From: Plasmopara viticola
Lineage: Eukaryota > Oomycota > Peronosporomycetes > Peronosporales > Peronosporaceae
DNA: 29,417 bases
Assembly (NCBI GenBank): GCA_001695595.3
Contig: MBPM02000314.1
Span: 1 to 29,417 of the forward strand
Direction of reading: 5' to 3'
Part shown: one piece after another, positions 1 to 13,700 of the stretch
Layout of the letters: every line of letters starts with the position of its first letter
Numbering within the stretch: the stretch's first letter is position 1
Notes under the pieces: generated by a model
Seen by the model: only the letters and a program-made list of their open reading frames with translations
Database searches by the model: none
Told to the model about the DNA's origin: nothing
Translations under genes and position numbers: made by a program

Positions 1-1470
1 GCACTTCCAAAGAGCAAATACTTTAGTTGTGACTCTTTGCGTCTGCACGCGTCTAGAATGATAGAAAGGACGTATCATGCCGTACATTAGATCTCAGCAC
101 TTAAAGAGCAAATATACGTTTAGTTGTGACTCTATTGCGTCTGCACGCGTCTAGAATGATAAGAAAGGACGTATCTAGGTTGTGATCATCTCAGCACTTC
201 AAAGAGCAAATATACGTTTAGTTGTGACTCTATTGCGTCTGCACGCGTCTAGAATGATAGAAAGGACGTATCATGGTCGTGTCATCTCAGCACTTCCAAA
301 GAGCAAATATACGTTTAGTTGTGACTCTATTGCGTCTGCACGCGTCTAGAATGATAGAAAGGACGTATCTATGGCCGTACATTATCTCAGCACTTCTAAA
401 CAGCAAATATACGCTTTAGTTAGTCTTCTTTGCGTCTGCACGCGTCTAGAATGATAGAAAGGACGTATCATGGTCGTGATCATCTCAGCACTTCCAAAGA
501 GCAAATATACGTTTATGTGACTCTATTGCGTCTGCACGCTCTAGAATGATGAAAGGACGTATCTATGGCCGTACATATCTCAGCACTTCTAAAGAGCAAA
601 TATACGTTTAGTTGTCTCTATTGCGTCTGCACGCGTCTAGAATGATAGAAAGGACGTATCTATGGCCGTACATCATCTCAGCACTTCCAAAGAGCAAATA
701 TACTTAGTTTGACTCTATTGCGTCTGCACGCGTCTAGAATGATAGAAAGGACGTATCTATGGCTGTAGATCGTCTCAGCACTTCCAAAGAGCAAATATAC
801 GTTTAGTTGTGACTCTATTGCGTCTGCACGCGTCTAGAATGATAGAAAGGACATCTATGGTTGTGTATCTAAGCACTTCCAAAGAGCAAATATACGTTTA
901 GTTGTGACTCTATTGCGTCTGCACGCGTCTAGAATGATAGAAAGGACGTATCTGGCCGTGATCATCTCAGCACTTCCAAAGAGCAAATATACTTATGTGA
1001 CTCTATTGCGTCTGCACGCGTCTAGAATGATAGAAAGGACGTATCTATGGCCGTAGATCATCTCAGCACTTCCAAAGAGCAAATATACGCTTGTTGTCTT
1101 ATTGCGTCTGCACGCGTCTAGAATGATAGAAAGGACGTATCTATGGCCGTACATCATCTCAGCACTTCCAAAGAGCAAATATACGTTTAGTTGTGACTCT
1201 ATTGCGTCTGCACGCGTCTAGAATGATAGAAAGGACGTATCTATGGCCGTACATATCTCAGCACTTCAAAGAGCAAATATACGCTTAGTTGTGACTCTAT
1301 TGCGTCTGCACGCGTCTAGAATGATAGAAAGGACGTATCTATGGCCGTAGATCGTCTCAGCACTTCCAAAGAGCAAATATACGTTTAGTTGTGACTCTAT
1401 TGCGTCTGCACGCGTCTAGAATGATAGAAAGGACGTATTAATGGCTGTAGATCGTCTCAGACTTCTAAAG

Positions 1471-1490
1471 AGCAAATGCACTCGAAATAT
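1471..1490. repeat. Satellite unit with a short insertion
   Basis: Within the AGCAAATATACG segment of this unit, about 11 extra bases (GCACTCGAAAT) separate AGCAAAT from ATACG. Nearly all other units lack them. The inserted GCACTC and the following AAAT look like local rearrangement of neighbouring monomer sequence. Functional meaning is unlikely. Confidence 0.6.
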
Positions 1491-4400
1491 ACGTTAGTTG
1501 TGACTCTATTGCGTCTGCACGCGTCTAGAATGATAGAAAGGACGTATCTAGCTATAGATCGTCTAGCACTTCAAAGAGCAAATATACGTTTAGTTGTGAT
1601 TCTATTGCGTCTGCACGCGTCTAGAATGATAGAAAGGACGTATCTATGGCCGTACATCATCTCAGCACTTCCAAAGAGCAAATATACGTTTAGTTGTGAC
1701 TCTATTGCGTCTGCACGCGTCTAGAATGATAGAAAGGACGTATCTATGGCGTACATGTCTCAGCACTTCAAAGAGCAAATATACGTTTAGTTGTGACTCT
1801 ATTGCGTCTGCACGCGTCTAGAATGATAGAAAGGACGTATCTATGGCCGTTGATCATCTCAGCACTTCCAAAGAGCAAATATACGTTTAGTTGTGACTCT
1901 ATTGCGTCTGCACGCGTCTAGAATGATAGAAAGGACGTATCATGGCCGTATCATCTCAGCACTTCCAAAGAGCAAATATACGTTTAGTTGTGACTCTATT
2001 GCGTCTGCACGCGTCTAGAATGATAGAAAGGACGTATCTATGGCCGTACTATCTCAGCACTTCTAAAGAGCAAATTAACGTTTAGTTGTGACTCTATTGC
2101 GTCTGCACGCGTCTAGAATGATAGAAAGGACGTATCTATGGCCGTACATCATCTCAGCACTTCCAAAGAGCAAATCTACGTTTAGTTGTGACTCTATTGC
2201 GTCTGCACGCGTCTAGAATGATAGAAAGGACGTATCTATGGCGTAGATCATCAGCACTTCAAAGAGCAAATATACGTTTAGTTGTGACTCTATTGCGTCT
2301 GCACGCGTCTAGAATGATAGAAAGGACGTATCTATGGTGTTGATCATCTAGCACTTCCAAAGAGCAAATATACGCTTAGTTGTGACTCTATTGCGTCTGC
2401 ACGCGTCTAGAATGATAGAAAGGACGTATCTATGGCCGTGATCTCTCAGCACTTCAAAGAGCAAATATACGTTTAGTTGTGACTCTATTGCGTCTGCACG
2501 CGTCTAGAATGATAGAAAGGACGTATCTATGGCCGTACATGATCTCAGCACTTCAAAAGAGCAAATATACGTTTAGTTGTGACTCTATTGCGTCTGCACG
2601 CGTCTAGAATGATAGAAAGGACGTATCTATGGCCGTTGATCATCTAGCACTTCCAAAGAGCAAATATACGTTTAGTTGTGACTCTATTGCGTCTGCACGC
2701 GTCTAGAATGATAGAAAGGACGTATCTATGGCCGTGATCATCTCAGCACTTCCAAAGAGCAAATATACGTTTAGTTGTGACTCTATTGCGTCTGCACGCG
2801 TCTAGAATGATAGAAAGGACGTATCTATGGCCGTCATATCTCAGCACTTCAAAGAGCAAATATACGCTTAGTTGTGTCTCTATTGCGTCTGCACGCGTCT
2901 AGAATGATAGAAAGGACGTATCTATGGCCGTACATCATCTCAGCACTTCCAAAGAGCAAATATACGCTTAGTTGTGACTCTATTGCGTCTGCACGCGTCT
3001 AGAATGATAGAAAGGACGTATCATGGGCCGATCGATCTCAGCACTTCAAAGAGCAAATATACGTTTAGTTGTGACTCTATTGCGTCTGCACGCGTCTAGA
3101 ATGATAGAAAGGACGTATCTATGGCGTATCATCTAGCACTTCCAAAGAGCAAATATACGTTTAGTTGTGACTCTATTGCGTCTGCACGCGTCTAGAATGA
3201 TAGAAAGGACGTATCATGGTCATGATCTCAGCACTTCAAAGAGCAAATATACGTTTAGTTGTTACTCTATTGCGTCTGCACGCGTCTAGAATGATAGAAA
3301 GGACGTATCTATGGCCGTACATATCTCAGCACTTCAAAGAGCAAATATACGTTTGTTGTCTCTATTGCGTCTGCACGCGTCTAGAATGATAGAAAGGACG
3401 TATCTATGGCCGTAGATCGTCTCAGCACTTCCAAAGAGCAAATATACGTTTAGTTGTGACTCTATTGCGTCTGCACGCGTCTAGAATGATAGAAAGGACG
3501 TATCTATGGCGTAGATGTCTCAGCACTTCAAAGAGCAAATATACGTTAGTTGTGACTCTATTGCGTCTGCACGCGTCTAGAATGATAGAAAGGACGTATC
3601 TATGGCCATAGATCTCCTTCTCCAAGGAGCAAATATACGTTTAGTTGATACTCTATTGCGTCTGCACGCGTCTAGAATGATAGAAAGGACGTATCTATGG
3701 CCAAGATCTCAGCACTTCAAAGAGCAAATATACGTTTAGTTGTGACTATTGCGTCTGCACGCGTCTAGAATGATAGAAAGGACGTATCTATGGCCGTACA
3801 TGATCTCAGCACTTCAAAGAGCAAATATACGTTTAGTTGTGACTCTATTGCGTCTGCACGCGTCTAGAATGATAGAAAGGACGTATCTATGGCCGTATCA
3901 TCTCAGCACTTCCAAAGAGCAAATATACGTTTAGTTGTGACTCTATTGCGTCTGCACGCGTCTAGAATGATAGAAAGGACGTATCTATGGCCGTACATGA
4001 TCTCAGCACTTCCAAAGAGCAAATATACGTTTAGTTGTGACTCTATTGCGTCTGCACGCGTCTAGAATGATAGAAAGGACGTATCTATGGCCGTACATGA
4101 TCTCAGCACTTCCAAAGAGCAAATATACGTTTAGTTGTGACTCTATTGCGTCTGCACGCGTCTAGAATGATAGAAAGGACGTATCTATGGCCGTAGATCG
4201 TCTCAGCACTTCAAAGAGCAAATATACGTTTAGTTGTGACTCTATTGCGTCTGCACGCGTCTAGAATGATAGAAAGGACGTATCTATGGCCGTATCATCT
4301 CAGCACTTCAAAGAGCAAATATACGTTTAGTTGTGACTCTATTGCGTCTGCACGCGTCTAGAATGATAGAAAGGACGTATCTATGGCCGTACATGATCTC

Positions 4401-7400
4401 AGCACTTCAAAGAGCAAATATACGTTTAGTTGTGACTCTATTGCGTCTGCACGCGTCTAGAATGATAGAAAGGACGTATCTATGGCCGATCTCTCAGCAC
4501 TTCCAAAGAGCAAATATACGTTTAGTTGTGACTCTATTGCGTCTGCACGCGTCTAGAATGATAGAAAGGACGTATCTATGGCCGTACATGATCTCAGCAC
4601 TTCAAAGAGCAAATATACGTTTAGTTGTGACTCTATTGCGTCTGCACGCGTCTAGAATGATAGAAAGGACGTATCTATGGCCGTACATGATCTCAGCACT
4701 TCCAAAGAGCAAATATACGTTTAGTTGTGACTCTATTGCGTCTGCACGCGTCTAGAATGATAGAAAGGACGTATCTATGGCCGTAGATCGTCTCAGCACT
4801 TCCAAAGAGCAAATATACGTTTAGTTGTGACTCTATTGCGTCTGCACGCGTCTAGAATGATAGAAAGGACGTATCTATGGCCGTTGATCTCTAGCACTTC
4901 CAAAGAGCAAATATACGCTTAGTTGTGACTCTATTGCGTCTGCACGCGTCTAGAATGATAGAAAGGACGTATCATGGCCGTATCATCTCAGCACTTCAAA
5001 GAGCAAATATACGTTTAGTTGTGACTCTATTGCGTCTGCACGCGTCTAGAATGATAGAAAGGACGTATCATGGCCGAAGATCTCTCAGCACTTCAAAGAG
5101 CAAATATACGTTTAGTTGTGACTCTATTGCGTCTGCACGCGTCTAGAATGATAGAAAGGACGTATCTATGGCCGTACATCGTCTCAGCACTTCCAAAGAG
5201 CAAATATACGCTTAGTTGTGACTCTATTGCGTCTGCACGCGTCTAGAATGATAGAAAGGACGTATCTATGGCCAAGATCTCTCAGCACTTCAAAGAGCAA
5301 ATATACGTTTAGTTGTGACTCTATTGCGTCTGCACGCGTCTAGAATGATGAAAGGACGTATCTATGGCCGTACATCATCTCAGCACTTCCAAAGAGCAAA
5401 TATACGTTTAGTTGTGACTCTATTGCGTCTGCACGCGTCTAGAATGATAGAAAGGACGTATCTATGGCCGTACATGATCTCAGCACTTCAAAGAGCAAAT
5501 ATACTTAGTTGTGACTCTATTGCGTCTGCACGCGTCTAGAATGATAGAAAGGACGTATCTATGGCGTAGATCGTCTCAGCACTTCCAAAGAGCAAATATA
5601 CGTTTAGTTGTGACTCTATTGCGTCTGCACGCGTCTAGAATGATAGAAAGGACGTATCTATGGCCGTGATCATCTAGCACTTCCAAAGAGCAAATATACG
5701 TTTAGTTGTGACTCTATTGCGTCTGCACGCGTCTAGAATGATAGAAAGGACGTATCTATGGCCGTAGATCGTCTCAGCACTTCCAAAGAGCAAATATACG
5801 TTTAGTTGTGACTCTATTGCGTCTGCACGCGTCTAGAATGATAGAAAGGACGTATCTATGGCCGTTGATCTCTAGCACTTCCAAAGAGCAAATATACGTT
5901 TAGTTGTGACTCTATTGCGTCTGCACGCGTCTAGAATGATAGAAAGGACGTATCTATGGCCGTTTATCATCTCAGCACTTCCAAAGAGCAAATATACGTT
6001 TAGTTGTGACTCTATTGCGTCTGCACGCGTCTAGAATGATAGAAAGGACGTATCTATGGCCGTAGATCTCTCAGCACTTCAAAGAGCAAATATACGTTTA
6101 GTTGTGACTCTATTGCGTCTGCACGCGTCTAGAATGATAGAAAGGACGTATCTATGGCCGTACATCGTCTCAGCACTTCCATAGAGCAAATATACGTTTA
6201 GTTGTGACTCTATTGCGTCTGCACGCGTCTAGAATGATAGAAAGGACGTATCTATGGCCGATCTCTCAGCACTTCAAAGAGCAAATATACGTTTAGTTGT
6301 GACTCTATTGCGTCTGCACGCGTCTAGAATGATAGAAAGGACGTATCTATGGCGTATGATCTCAGCACTTCAAAGAGCAAATATACGTTTAGTTGTGACT
6401 CTATTGCGTCTGCACGCGTCTAGAATGATAGAAAGGACGTATCTATGGCCGTACATGATCTCAGCACTTCCAAAGAGCAAATATACGCTTAGTTGTGACT
6501 CTATTGCGTCTGCACGCGTCTAGAATGATAGAAAGGACGTATCTATGGCTGTAGATCGTCTCAGCACTTCCAAAGAGCAAATATACGTTTAGTTGTGACT
6601 CTATTGCGTCTGCACGCGTCTAGAATGATAGAAAGGACGTATCTATGGTCGTTGATCATCTAAGCACTTCCAAAGAGCAAATATACGTTTAGTTGTGACT
6701 CTATTGCGTCTGCACGCGTCTAGAATGATAGAAAGGACGTATCTATGGCCGTACATCATCTCAGCACTTCCAAAGAGCAAATATACGCTTAGTTGTGACT
6801 CTATTGCGTCTGCACGCGTCTAGAATGATAGAAAGGACGTATCTATGGCCGAAGATCCTCTCAGTACTTCTAAAGAGCAAATATACGTTTAGTTGTGACT
6901 CTATTGCGTCTGCACGCGTCTAGAATGATAGAAAGGACGTATCTATGGCCGTGATGATCTCAGCACTTCAAAGAGCAAATATACGTTTAGTTGTGACTCT
7001 ATTGCGTCTGCACGCGTCTAGAATGATAGAAAGGACGTATCTATGGCCGTACATGATCTCAGCACTTCCAAAGAGCAAATATACGCTTAGTTGTGACTCT
7101 ATTGCGTCTGCACGCGTCTAGAATGATAGAAAGGACGTATCTATGGCCGATCTCTCAGCACTTCTAAAGAGCAAATATACGTTTAGTTGTGACTCTATTG
7201 CGTCTGCACGCGTCTAGATAATGAAAGGACGTATCTATGGCCGTACATGATCTCAGCACTTCAAAGAGCAAATATACGTTTAGTTGTGACTCTATTGCGT
7301 CTGCACGCGTCTAGAATGATAGAAAGGACGTATCTATGGCCGTACATGATCTCAGCACTTCCAAAGAGCAAATATACGTTTAGTTGTGACTCTATTGCGT

Positions 7401-8705
7401 CTGCACGCGTCTAGAATGATAGAAAGGACGTATCTATGGCGTAGATCGTCTCAGCACTTCTAAAGAGCAAATATACGTTTAGTTGTGACTCTATTGCGTC
7501 TGCACGCGTCTAGAATGATAGAAAGGACGTATCTATGGCCGTTGATCTCTAGCACTTCCAAAGAGCAAATATACGTTTAGTTGTGACTCTATTGCGTCTG
7601 CACGCGTCTAGAATGATAGAAAGGACGTATCATGGCCGTATCATCTCAGCACTTCAAAGAGCAAATATACGTTTAGTTGTGACTCTATTGCGTCTGCACG
7701 CGTCTAGAATGATAGAAAGGACGTATCTATGGCCGTAGATCGTCTCAGCACTTTAAAAGAGCAAATATACGTTTAGTTGTGACTCTATTGCGTCTGCACG
7801 CGTCTAGAATGATAGAAAGGACGTATCTATGGCGTACATCTCTAAGCACTTCAAAGAGCAAATATACGTTTAGTTGTGACTCTATTGCGTCTGCACGCGT
7901 CTAGAATGATAGAAAGGACGTATCTATGGCCAAGATCTCTCAGCACTTCTAAAGAGCAAATATACGTTTAGTTGTGACTCTATTGCGTCTGCACGCGTCT
8001 AGAATGATAGAAAGGACGTATCTATGGCGTACATGATCTCAGCACTTCAAAGAGCAAATATACGTTTAGTTGTGACTCTATTGCGTCTGCACGCGTCTAG
8101 AATGATAGAAAGGACGTATCTATGGCCGTACATGATCTCAGCACTTCCAAAGAGCAAATATACGTTTAGTTGTGACTCTATTGCGTCTGCACGCGTCTAG
8201 AATGATAGAAAGGACGTATCTATGGCCGTAATGATCTCAGCACTTCAAAGAGCAAATATACGTTTAGTTGTGACTCTATTGCGTCTGCACGCGTCTAGAA
8301 TGATAGAAAGGACGTATCTATGGCCGTTGATCTCAGCACTTCCAAAGAGCAAATATACGTTTAGTTGTGACTCTATTGCGTCTGCACGCGTCTAGAATGA
8401 TAGAAAGGACGTATCTATGGCCGTATCATCTCAGCACTTCCAAAGAGCAAATATACGTTTAGTTGTGACTCTATTGCGTCTGCACGCGTCTAGAATGATA
8501 GAAAGGACGTATCTATGGCCGTATGATCTCAGCACTTCCAAAGAGCAAATATACGTTTAGTTGTGACTCTATTGCGTCTGCACGCGTCTAGAATGATAGA
8601 AAGGACGTATCTATGGCCGTAGATCGTCTCAGCACTTCAAAGAGCAAATATACGTTAGTTGTGACTCTATTGCGTCTGCACGCGTCTAGAATGATAGAAA
8701 GGACG

Positions 8706-8740
8706 TATCTATGGTCTCAGCACTTCCACGGAGCAAATAT
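8706..8740. repeat. Satellite unit lacking the linker (variant A)
   Basis: Here CTATGG runs straight into TCTCAGCAC, so the CCGT and the variable linker are missing. The following segment reads TTCCACGGAGC instead of TTCCAAAGAGC, and GACTATTG is two bases short. A near-identical linker-less unit occurs at about 18,605. Confidence 0.8.
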
Positions 8741-9769
8741 ACGTTTAGTTGTGACTATTGCGTCTGCACGCGTCTAGAATGATAGAAAGGACGTATCTAT
8801 GGCCGTATGATCTCAGCACTTCCAAAGAGCAAATATACGTTTAGTTGTGACTCTATTGCGTCTGCACGCGTCTAGAATGATAGAAAGGACGTATCTATGG
8901 CCGTACATGATCTCAGCACTTCAAAGAGCAAATATACGTTTAGTTGTGACTCTATTGCGTCTGCACGCGTCTAGAATGATAGAAAGGACGTATCTATGGC
9001 CGTAGATCTCTCAGCACTTCAAAGAGCAAATATACGTTTAGTTGTGACTCTATTGCGTCTGCACGCGTCTAGAATGATAGAAAGGACGTATCTATGGCCG
9101 TACATGATCTCAGCACTTCAAAGAGCAAATATACGTTTAGTTGTGACTCTATTGCGTCTGCACGCGTCTAGAATGATAGAAAGGACGTATCTATGGCCGT
9201 ATCATCTCAGCACTTCCAAAGAGCAAATATACGTTTAGTTGTGACTCTATTGCGTCTGCACGCGTCTAGAATGATAGAAAGGACGTATCTATGGCCGTAG
9301 ATCTCTCAGCACTTCAAAGAGCAAATATACGTTTAGTTGTGACTCTATTGCGTCTGCACGCGTCTAGAATGATAGAAAGGACGTATCTATGGCCGTACAT
9401 GATCTCAGCACTTCCAAAGAGCAAATATACGTTTAGTTGTGACTCTATTGCGTCTGCACGCGTCTAGAATGATAGAAAGGACGTATCTATGGCCGTAGAT
9501 CGTCTCAGCACTTCCAAAGAGCAAATATACGTTTAGTTGTGACTCTATTGCGTCTGCACGCGTCTAGAATGATAGAAAGGACGTATCTATGGCCGTAGAT
9601 CTCTCAGCACTTCAAAGAGCAAATATACGTTTAGTTGTGACTCTATTGCGTCTGCACGCGTCTAGAATGATAGAAAGGACGTATCTATGGCCGTTGATCA
9701 TCTCAGCACTTCCAAAGAGCAAATATACGTTTAGTTGTGACTCTATTGCGTCTGCACGCGTCTAGAATG

Positions 9770-9870
9770 ATAGAAAGAACGTATCTATGGCCGTACCCAT
9801 CTCAGCACATCCAAAGAGCAAATATACGCTTAGTTGTGATTTTATTGCGCCTGCACACGTCTAGAATGAT
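9770..9870. repeat. Satellite unit with many core substitutions
   Basis: Unlike almost all central copies, this unit has several core changes together: AAAGAACG for AAAGGACG, ACCCAT linker, CACATCC for CACTTCC, ACGCTTAG, GATTTTATT for GACTCTATT, GCGCCTG for GCGTCTG and CACACG for CACGCG. Most are transitions. A unit at about 18,130-18,215 also has AAAGAACG. Confidence 0.8.
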
Positions 9871-10688
9871 AGAAAGGACGTATCTATGGCGTACATCATC
9901 TCAGCACTTCCAAAGAGCAAATATACGTTTAGTTGTGACTCTATTGCGTCTGCACGCGTCTAGAATGATAGAAAGGACGTATCTATGGCCGTAGATCTCT
10001 CAGCACTTCAAAGAGCAAATATACGTTTAGTTGTGACTCTATTGCGTCTGCACGCGTCTAGAATGATAGAAAGGACGTATCTATGGCCGTATGATCTCAG
10101 CACTTCCAAAGAGCAAATATACGTTTAGTTGTGACTCTATTGCGTCTGCACGCGTCTAGAATGATAGAAAGGACGTATCTATGGCCGTACTCATCTCAGC
10201 ACTTCCAAAGAGCAAATATACGTTTAGTTGTGACTCTATTGCGTCTGCACGCGTCTAGAATGATAGAAAGGACGTATCTATGGCCGTAGATCGTCTCAGC
10301 ACTTCCAAAGAGCAAATATACGTTTAGTTGTGACTCTATTGCGTCTGCACGCGTCTAGAATGATAGAAAGGACGTATCTATGGCCGATTATCTCAGCACT
10401 TCCAAAGAGCAAATATACGCTTAGTTGTGACTCTATTGCGTCTGCACGCGTCTAGAATGATAGAAAGGACGTATCTATGGCCGTAGATCGTCTCAGCACT
10501 TCCAAAGAGCAAATATACGTTTAGTTGTGACTCTATTGCGTCTGCACGCGTCTAGAATGATAGAAAGGACGTATCTATGGCCGTACATGATCTCAGCACT
10601 TCAAAGAGCAAATATACGTTTAGTTGTGACTCTATTGCGTCTGCACGCGTCTAGAATGATAGAAAGGACGTATCTATGGCCGTATGAT

Positions 10689-10734
10689 CTCAGCACTTCA
10701 AAGAGCAAATATACGTTTAGTTGTCTACGTCTAA
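10689..10734. repeat. Truncated 46-bp satellite unit
   Basis: Only the left half of the monomer (CTCAGCACTTCAAAGAGC through TTTAGTTGT) is present. It is followed by CTACGTCTAA and then the next unit begins as CTCTGCACTT. The CTGCACGCG core, TCTAGAATG and GGCCGT segments are missing. It is the clearest internal break of register in the central array. Confidence 0.85.
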
Positions 10735-13700
10735 CTCTGCACTTCAAAGAGCAAATATACGTTTAGTTGTGACTCTATTGCGTCTGCACGCGTCTAGAAT
10801 GATAGAAAGGACGTATCTATGGCCGTAATCATCTCTCAGCACTTCAAAGAGCAAATATACGTTTAGTTGTGACTCTATTGCGTCTGCACGCGTCTAGAAT
10901 GATAGAAAGGACGTATCTATGGCCGTACATCTCTCAGCACTTCCAAAGAGCAAATATACGCTTAGTTGTGACTCTATTGCGTCTGCACGCGTCTAGAATG
11001 ATAGAAAGGACGTATCTATGGCCGTGATGATCTCAGCACTTCAAAGAGCAAATATACGTTTAGTTGTGACTCTATTGCGTCTGCACGCGTCTAGAATGAT
11101 AGAAAGGACGTATCTATGGCCGTAGATGATCTCAGCACTTTCAAAGAGCAAATATACGCTTAGTTGTGACTCTATTGCGTCTGCACGCGTCTAGAATGAT
11201 AGAAAGGACGTATCTATGGCCGTACATGATCTCAGCACTTCAAAGAGCAAATATACGTTTAGTTGTGACTCTATTGCGTCTGCACGCGTCTAGAATGATA
11301 GAAAGGACGTATCTATGGCCGTACATCGTCTCAGCACTTCCAAAGAGCAAATATACGTTTAGTTGTGACTCTATTGCGTCTGCACGCGTCTAGAATGATA
11401 GAAAGGACGTATCTATGGCCGTACATGATCTCAGCACTTCAAAGAGCAAATATACGTTTAGTTGTGACTCTATTGCGTCTGCACGCGTCTAGAATGATAG
11501 AAAGGACGTATCTATGGCCGATCATCTCAGCACTTCAAAGAGCAAATATACGTTTAGTTGTGACTCTATTGCGTCTGCACGCGTCTAGAATGATAGAAAG
11601 GACGTATCTATGGCCGACATGATCCAGCACTTCAAAAGCAAATATACGTTTAGTTGTGACTCTATTGCGTCTGCACGCGTCTAGAATGATAGAAAGGACG
11701 TATCTATGGCCGTACATCATCTCAGCACTTCCAAAGAGCAAATATACGTTAGTTGTGACTCTATTGCGTCTGCACGCGTCTAGAATGATAGAAAGGACGT
11801 ATCTATGGCCGTAGATCTCTCAGCACTTCAAAGAGCAAATATACGTTTAGTTGTGACTCTATTGCGTCTGCACGCGTCTAGAATGATAGAAAGGACGTAT
11901 CTATGGCCGTATCTCTCAGCACTTCAAAGAGCAAATATACGTTTAGTTGTGACTCTATTGCGTCTGCACGCGTCTAGAATGATAGAAAGGACGTATCTAT
12001 GGCCGTACATGATCTCAGCACTTCAAAGAGCAAATATACGTTTAGTTGTGACTCTATTGCGTCTGCACGCGTCTAGAATGATAGAAAGGACGTATCTATG
12101 GCCGTTGATCTCTCAGCACTTCAAAGAGCAAATATACGTTTAGTTGTGACTCTATTGCGTCTGCACGCGTCTAGAATGATAGAAAGGACGTATCTATGGC
12201 CGTATGATCTCAGCACTTCAAAGAGCAAATATACGTTTAGTTGTGACTCTATTGCGTCTGCACGCGTCTAGAATGATAGAAAGGACGTATCTATGGCCGT
12301 ATATCTCAGCACTTCAAAGAGCAAATATACGTTTAGTTGTGACTCTATTGCGTCTGCACGCGTCTAGAATGATAGAAAGGACGTATCTATGGCCGTACAT
12401 GATCTCAGCACTTCCAAAGAGCAAATATACGTTAGTTGTGACTCTATTGCGTCTGCACGCGTCTAGAATGATAGAAAGGACGTATCTATGGCCGTAATCT
12501 CTCAGCACTTCAAAGAGCAAATATACGTTTAGTTGTGACTCTATTGCGTCTGCACGCGTCTAGAATGATAGAAAGGACGTATCTATGGCCGTACATGATC
12601 TCAGCACTTCAAAGAGCAAATATACGTTTAGTTGTGACTCTATTGCGTCTGCACGCGTCTAGAATGATAGAAAGGACGTATCTATGGCCGTACATCATCT
12701 CAGCACTTCAAAGAGCAAATATACGTTTAGTTGTGACTCTATTGCGTCTGCACGCGTCTAGAATGATAGAAAGGACGTATCTATGGCCGTAGATCGTCTC
12801 AGCACTTCAAAGAGCAAATATACGTTTAGTTGTGACTCTATTGCGTCTGCACGCGTCTAGAATGATAGAAAGGACGTATCTATGGCCGTAGATCATCTCA
12901 GCACTTCCAAAGAGCAAATATACGTTTAGTTGTGACTCTATTGCGTCTGCACGCGTCTAGAATGATAGAAAGGACGTATCTATGGCCGTACATGATCTCA
13001 GCACTTCAAAGAGCAAATATACGTTTAGTTGTGACTCTATTGCGTCTGCACGCGTCTAGAATGATAGAAAGGACGTATCTATGGCCGTTGATCATCTCAG
13101 CACTTCCAAAGAGCAAATATACGTTTAGTTGTGACTCTATTGCGTCTGCACGCGTCTAGAATGATAGAAAGGACGTATCTATGGCCGTGATCTCTCAGCA
13201 CTTCAAAGAGCAAATATACGTTTAGTTGTGACTCTATTGCGTCTGCACGCGTCTAGAATGATAGAAAGGACGTATCTATGGCCGTAGATCATCTCAGCAC
13301 TTCCAAAGAGCAAATATACGTTTAGTTGTGACTCTATTGCGTCTGCACGCGTCTAGAATGATAGAAAGGACGTATCTATGGCCGTAGATCTCTCAGCACT
13401 TCTAAGAGCAAATATACGTTTAGTTGTGACTCTATTGCGTCTGCACGCGTCTAGAATGATAGAAAGGACGTATCTATGGCCGTACATGATCCAGCACTTC
13501 AAAGAGCAAATATACGTTTAGTTGTGACTCTATTGCGTCTGCACGCGTCTAGAATGATAGAAAGGACGTATCTATGGCCGTACATGATCTCAGCACTTCA
13601 AAGAGCAAATATACGTTTAGTTGTGACTCTATTGCGTCTGCACGCGTCTAGAATGATAGAAAGGACGTATCTATGGCCGTAGATCGTCTCAGCACTTCCA

